From: Campylobacter showae
GTDB taxonomy: Bacteria; Campylobacterota; Campylobacteria; Campylobacterales; Campylobacteraceae
Length of the DNA: 64,000 nt
Direction of reading: 5' to 3'
Assembly (NCBI RefSeq): GCF_900573985.1
Contig: NZ_UWOK01000001.1
Location: forward strand, 1,550,001-1,614,000
The position numbers and the translations under genes are program-made. Below, in pieces: positions 61,048 to 64,000 of the stretch. Position 1 is the first letter of the stretch. Each line of letters opens with the position of its first letter. The notes beneath the pieces are model-generated. The model was not told where the DNA came from. It searched no databases and saw only the letters and a list, made by a program, of their open reading frames with translations.

Positions 61048-61821
61048 ATGAAAAATCTACTCAAATACTCTCTAGTCGCTCTAAGCCTAACGGTCGCCGC
61101 AAATGCCGCCGAGAAAATCGTCGTAGGCGCTACGCCGGTTCCGCATGCCGAAATTTTGGAAGTCGTAAAACCAATCCTAGCAAAAGACGGCTTTACTCTT
61201 GAGATCAAAGAATTTAACGACTACTCTACTCCAAATTTAGCCACCGAGGACGGCGATCTAGACGCTAACTACTTCCAGCACCTGCCGTATCTTGAGGAAT
61301 TTAACAAAAACAAAGGCACTCATCTAGTTAAAACAGTTGGTGTTCACCTCGAGCCTATGGGCGTTTACTCTAAAAAGATAAAAGATATCAAAGAGCTAAA
61401 AGACGGCAGCACCGTAGCGATACCAAACGACCCGACAAACGAGAGCCGCGCGCTTGACGTGCTAGCTAGCGCAGGTCTTATAAAGCTAAACGACAACCCC
61501 CTAAAAACTCCGCTTGATATCACGGAAAACCCAAAAAAGCTAAAATTTGAAGAGATCGAGACCGCTCAAGTTCCTCGTACGCTAGATGACGTCGCCATCG
61601 CCGTTATCAACACGAACTACGCTCTAAACGCCAACCTAAACCCGACCAAAGACGCACTCGTGCTTGAGAGCAAAGATAGCCCGTACACCAACTACGTCGT
61701 GGTCAAAGTCGGCAACGAAAACAGCCCGAAAATCAAAGCTCTAGACAAAGCCGTCACGAGCCCGGAGGTAAAGAAATTTATCGAGGAAAAATATAAAGGC
61801 GCGATAATCCCGACGTTTTAA
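61048..61821 (+). CDS. metQ: Methionine-binding periplasmic protein, copy 1
   Basis: NlpA-family substrate-binding protein for MetNI, 257 aa. The signal peptide (residues 1-20, cleavage at ANA/AEK) has no lipobox cysteine. VGATPVPHAEIL and EFNDYSTPNLATEDGDLDAN are family hallmarks, and YFQHLPYLEEF and IPNDPTNESRAL line the ligand site. AAAAAGGAT precedes the ATG but can be buried in a hairpin. A GC-rich inverted repeat around 61832-61860 follows the gene. First of three tandem paralogues. Confidence 0.93.
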   Translation: MKNLLKYSLVALSLTVAANAAEKIVVGATPVPHAEILEVVKPILAKDGFTLEIKEFNDYSTPNLATEDGDLDANYFQHLPYLEEFNKNKGTHLVKTVGVHLEPMGVYSKKIKDIKELKDGSTVAIPNDPTNESRALDVLASAGLIKLNDNPLKTPLDITENPKKLKFEEIETAQVPRTLDDVAIAVINTNYALNANLNPTKDALVLESKDSPYTNYVVVKVGNENSPKIKALDKAVTSPEVKKFIEEKYKGAIIPTF

Positions 61822-61913
61822 TCAAATTTAGCCCCGCCCGCTCAAATTTAGCGGCGCGGGCAAATTTAGCAAAACGACGAATCCAAATTTAGTTTAGAGA
61901 CCGCTCTTAAAAT

Positions 61914-61954
61914 AAAACGGCGTAAAAGCTTTTACCTTTTTAGCGCCGTTTTTT
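61914..61954 (+). terminator. Rho-independent terminator between metQ1 and metQ2
   Basis: A 9-bp stem, AAAACGGCG (61914-61922) with CGCCGTTTT (61944-61952), is followed by TT. The loop contains the palindrome TAAAAGCTTTTA. An exact duplicate lies before metQ3. It sits just upstream of the metQ2 ribosome-binding site, so it would limit read-through into metQ2. Confidence 0.85.
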
Positions 61955-61973
61955 ATCAAAAAAAGGAATGATA

Positions 61974-62753
61974 ATGCAATTTTCAAAAATACTTCTTGGC
62001 GCGCTTCTAGCTAGCGGCCTATACGCTGCAAATAGCGACAAAACAATCACTGTAGGCGCATCTCCCGTGCCTCACGCCGAGATTTTAGAAGAGGTCGTAA
62101 AGCCGATCCTAGAAAAAGAAGGCTACAAGCTCGAAGTCAAAATCTTTAATGACTATGTGATACCAAACCTCGCCGTCGAAAACGGCGAACTCGACGCCAA
62201 CTACTTCCAGGGCCTTCCGTATATGAAGTCGTTTAACAAAGACAAAGGCACTCACATCGTGCCGACCGTGGGCGTACACGTCGAGCCTATGGGGGCGTAT
62301 TCTAAAAAGATAAAAAGCCTAGACGAGCTAAAAAACGGCGATATCATCGCCATCTCAAACAACGCCGCAGACTCGACGCGCTCGATAAATTTGCTAGAAA
62401 AAGCCGGCATCGTAAAGGCTAAAGAGAGCGAATACAAATCCCCGCTAGATATCACGGAAAACCCGAAAAATCTCAAATTTAAAGAGATGGAGTCCGCACA
62501 GACGCCACGCTCTTTAGATGACGTCGCACTAGCCTTTATCAACGTGAACTACGCCCTAGACGTTGGCCTCAAACCGACCAAAGACGCGCTAATCCTCGAG
62601 GATAAAGATAGCCCGTACACCAACTACGTAGCGACCAAAGCGGGCAACGAAAACAGCCCAAAAATCAAAGCTCTAGATAAAGCGATACTAACTCCAGAGG
62701 TTAAAGACTTTATCGTAAAGCGCTACCAAGGCGCGGTGATACCGAGCTTCTGA
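61974..62753 (+). CDS. metQ: Methionine-binding periplasmic protein, copy 2
   Basis: Second NlpA-family binding protein, 259 aa. I choose the ATG at 61974 because AAGG is seven bases upstream; the ATG at 61968 is too close to it. The signal peptide (LLGALLASGLYA/A) lacks a lipobox. VGASPVPHAEILEEVVKPIL and NYFQGLPYMKSF parallel copy 1, with ISNNAADSTRSINLLEKAG in the ligand region instead of PNDPTNESRAL. This change suggests a shifted ligand preference. Confidence 0.93.
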   Translation: MQFSKILLGALLASGLYAANSDKTITVGASPVPHAEILEEVVKPILEKEGYKLEVKIFNDYVIPNLAVENGELDANYFQGLPYMKSFNKDKGTHIVPTVGVHVEPMGAYSKKIKSLDELKNGDIIAISNNAADSTRSINLLEKAGIVKAKESEYKSPLDITENPKNLKFKEMESAQTPRSLDDVALAFINVNYALDVGLKPTKDALILEDKDSPYTNYVATKAGNENSPKIKALDKAILTPEVKDFIVKRYQGAVIPSF

Positions 62754-62880
62754 TCGCATCAAATTTGAGCGATTTGCCATCGTAAAATTTAGTATTTAAA
62801 ATCGCAACAGGCGTATTTTGCGTAAATTTTACGGCTCAAATTTGAAAAACCGAAAATAGTCGAGAAAAATCTCCAAAAAC

Positions 62881-62922
62881 AAAACGGCGTAAAAGCTTTT
62901 ACCTTTTTAGCGCCGTTTTTTA
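62881..62922 (+). terminator. Rho-independent terminator between metQ2 and metQ3
   Basis: Identical over its 42 bases to the element at 61914-61955: stem AAAACGGCG/CGCCGTTTT around a TAAAAGCTTTTA loop palindrome, ending in a T-tract. It lies 20 bp upstream of the metQ3 start. Confidence 0.85.
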
Positions 62923-62942
62923 AAATAAAAAAGGAAAATATA

Positions 62943-63722
62943 ATGAAAGTTTTTAAAATTTTAGCAAGTTTGGCGCTAGCCTTTAACCTCTATGCAGCAG
63001 ACAAAGATCACACTATCGTAGTAGCCGTCTCTCCGGTACCTCACGCAGAAATCATGGAGTTTATCAAACCCGTCCTAGCTAAAGAGGGCTACGATCTAGT
63101 CATCAAAGAGATAAACGACTACTCGATCCCGAATTTAGCGACGCAAGACGGAGATTTGGACGCGAATTTCTTTCAGCACTGGCCGTATCTAAAAAATCAC
63201 AATGAAACCAAGGGCACGACCTTGATAACCGCCGCAGCGATACATCTCGAGCCGCTTGGCTTTTACTCTAAAAAGATAAAAAACCTAAGCGAGCTAAAAG
63301 ACGGCGCTAAAGTCGCGATCGCCTACGATCCGACTAACGGCAACCGCGCTCTAAACATCCTGCAAAAAGCCGACCTCATAGAGCTAGATAAGAGCGCCGA
63401 GCTCGCCACGCCAAAAGACATCGTGAAAAATCCAAAGCGCCTAAATTTCGTCGAGCTTGAGGGCGCGCAGATACCCCGCACTCTGGACGAAGTCGATCTA
63501 GCCGCCATCAGCACAAACTTTGTCCTTGATATCGGTATGAATCCTAAAAAAGACTCGCTAGCTATCGAAGGTACGGAAAGCCCGTACGCCAACATCATCG
63601 CGGTCAAAGCGGGCAATGAAAACAGCCCGAAAATCAAGGCTCTCGTTAAAGCCGCAACCAGCCCCGAGACGAAAGAGTTTATCCTAAAAAGATATGACGG
63701 AGCGATACTGCCGGTATTTTGA
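62943..63722 (+). CDS. metQ: Methionine-binding periplasmic protein, copy 3
   Basis: Third NlpA-family binding protein, 259 aa. The signal peptide (ILASLALAFNLYA/A) lacks a lipobox. VAVSPVPHAEIMEFIKPVL and NFFQHWPYLKNH correspond to the other copies, and AYDPTNGNRALNILQKADL is the ligand region. AAGGA precedes the ATG by seven bases. It is the most divergent in the N-terminal lobe (GTTLITAAAIHLEPLGFYSK). C. jejuni also has three such genes beside the permease and ATPase. Confidence 0.93.
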   Translation: MKVFKILASLALAFNLYAADKDHTIVVAVSPVPHAEIMEFIKPVLAKEGYDLVIKEINDYSIPNLATQDGDLDANFFQHWPYLKNHNETKGTTLITAAAIHLEPLGFYSKKIKNLSELKDGAKVAIAYDPTNGNRALNILQKADLIELDKSAELATPKDIVKNPKRLNFVELEGAQIPRTLDEVDLAAISTNFVLDIGMNPKKDSLAIEGTESPYANIIAVKAGNENSPKIKALVKAATSPETKEFILKRYDGAILPVF

Positions 63723-64000
63723 TTACGCACAGCTTGCGCTTTGACGCAGGCCGAAAGCTTTTTTGGCCGATTTAAAAGTCGGCCGATAAAATTTGAGTCA
63801 AATTTGACTCTCAATCGGACGCGGTTAAATTTACAAATCAAATTTAACCGCTACGCGCCGATTTATCCATCTTAAAACCAACCAAATAAACGCAAAAATT
63901 AATCCTATCTCGCGCACGCCCCTCGCGCCGTCAAAATTTGTTTTGCAGCTGTATAAAGCTAAAATTTACCGTAGTTTGCTAAAATCATAATTTTAAATTT
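63723..64000. other. 278-bp terminal non-coding region with inverted repeats
   Basis: No gene is supported. It holds GGCCGA/TCGGCC (63767-63786), the 16-bp palindrome GAGTCAAATTTGACTC (63795-63810), and a 12-bp perfect inverted repeat GCGGTTAAATTT/AAATTTAACCGC (63821-63832 and 63840-63851). None has a clear T-tract on the plus strand. The antisense frame at 63323-63841 is a shadow of metQ3. Confidence 0.5.
63821..63851. repeat. 12-bp perfect inverted repeat
   Basis: GCGGTTAAATTT and AAATTTAACCGC flank a 7-base loop about 100 bp after metQ3. It could be a transcript-end hairpin without a T-tract, or another AAATTT-based symmetric element. Confidence 0.7.

Noticed and set aside
60871..61050. 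SAM or other known methionine riboswitch
   Set aside because: I see none of the conserved SAM-box cores; a leader ORF with alternative helices explains the region better.
63323..63841. 172-aa minus-strand open frame at the right end
   Set aside because: Mostly antisense to metQ3; the part beyond the gene is AAATTT-rich and shows no domain.

Overview
The window looks like chromosome of a mid-G+C Campylobacter, most plausibly from the oral/gut group that includes C. rectus and C. showae (inference). The grounds are gene order and content: murJ-cysS-msbA-pyrD-M16 protease-dapA-SDR, icd-mdh and oorDABC, a Wolinella/Helicobacter-type hydABCDE uptake hydrogenase with hyp genes and nikR, and valS-metN-metI followed by three metQ genes. 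Almost all DNA is coding. Genes are tightly packed, often with ATGA or TAATG junctions, and TTG and GTG starts are common. The word AAATTT (often TCAAATTTGA) is conspicuously abundant in genes and spacers.

Layout. 1-3.7 kb (minus): Mla-type lipid-transport ATPase (cut by the window edge), a STAS-MlaE permease and a FapA/DUF342 protein. 3.8-16.8 kb (plus): a long envelope and biosynthesis run with murJ, cysS, msbA, pyrD, an M16 peptidase, dapA, a FabL-like enoyl reductase, pgsA, an AI-2E family transporter, rseP, a YggS-type PLP protein and one unknown. 17-24.6 kb (minus): flavodoxin, oorDABC, an NlpC/P60 lipoprotein, mdh and monomeric icd, i.e. the 2-oxoglutarate branch of the TCA cycle with its likely electron carrier. 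24.6-28.1 kb: mltG and an AsmA-like protein arranged head to head with touching or overlapping 5' ends. 28.1-29.8 kb: a low-density island with a decayed membrane ORF, two orphan genes and a 15-bp tandem array.

29.8-45.4 kb (minus): a nickel-hydrogenase region, hydABCDE-hypF-nikR, then nhaA and a DUF2157/GDYXXLXY pair, then hypBCDEA. The structural enzyme, its maturation protease, a HypF-like HydE, the complete HypABCDEF set and the nickel regulator sit together. 45.7-55.1 kb: a coiled-coil unknown, fumC, and the pair pbpC plus a thioester alpha-2-macroglobulin. 55.2-63.7 kb (plus): valS, a 47-aa membrane protein, meso-diaminopimelate dehydrogenase, and the methionine uptake system metN-metI-metQ1-metQ2-metQ3.

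The most interesting element is the 60.83-61.05 kb leader of metQ1. It has its own promoter-like site and a 19-codon ORF with a ribosome-binding site whose first eight codons include three Met and one Cys. After that come mutually exclusive hairpins and an 11-bp helix that would bury the metQ1 Shine-Dalgarno sequence. I read this as a candidate translational attenuator for methionine uptake. Other points of interest are a repeat-derived in-frame insertion in HydD, the tandem array before an orphan gene, and duplicated terminators between the metQ copies.
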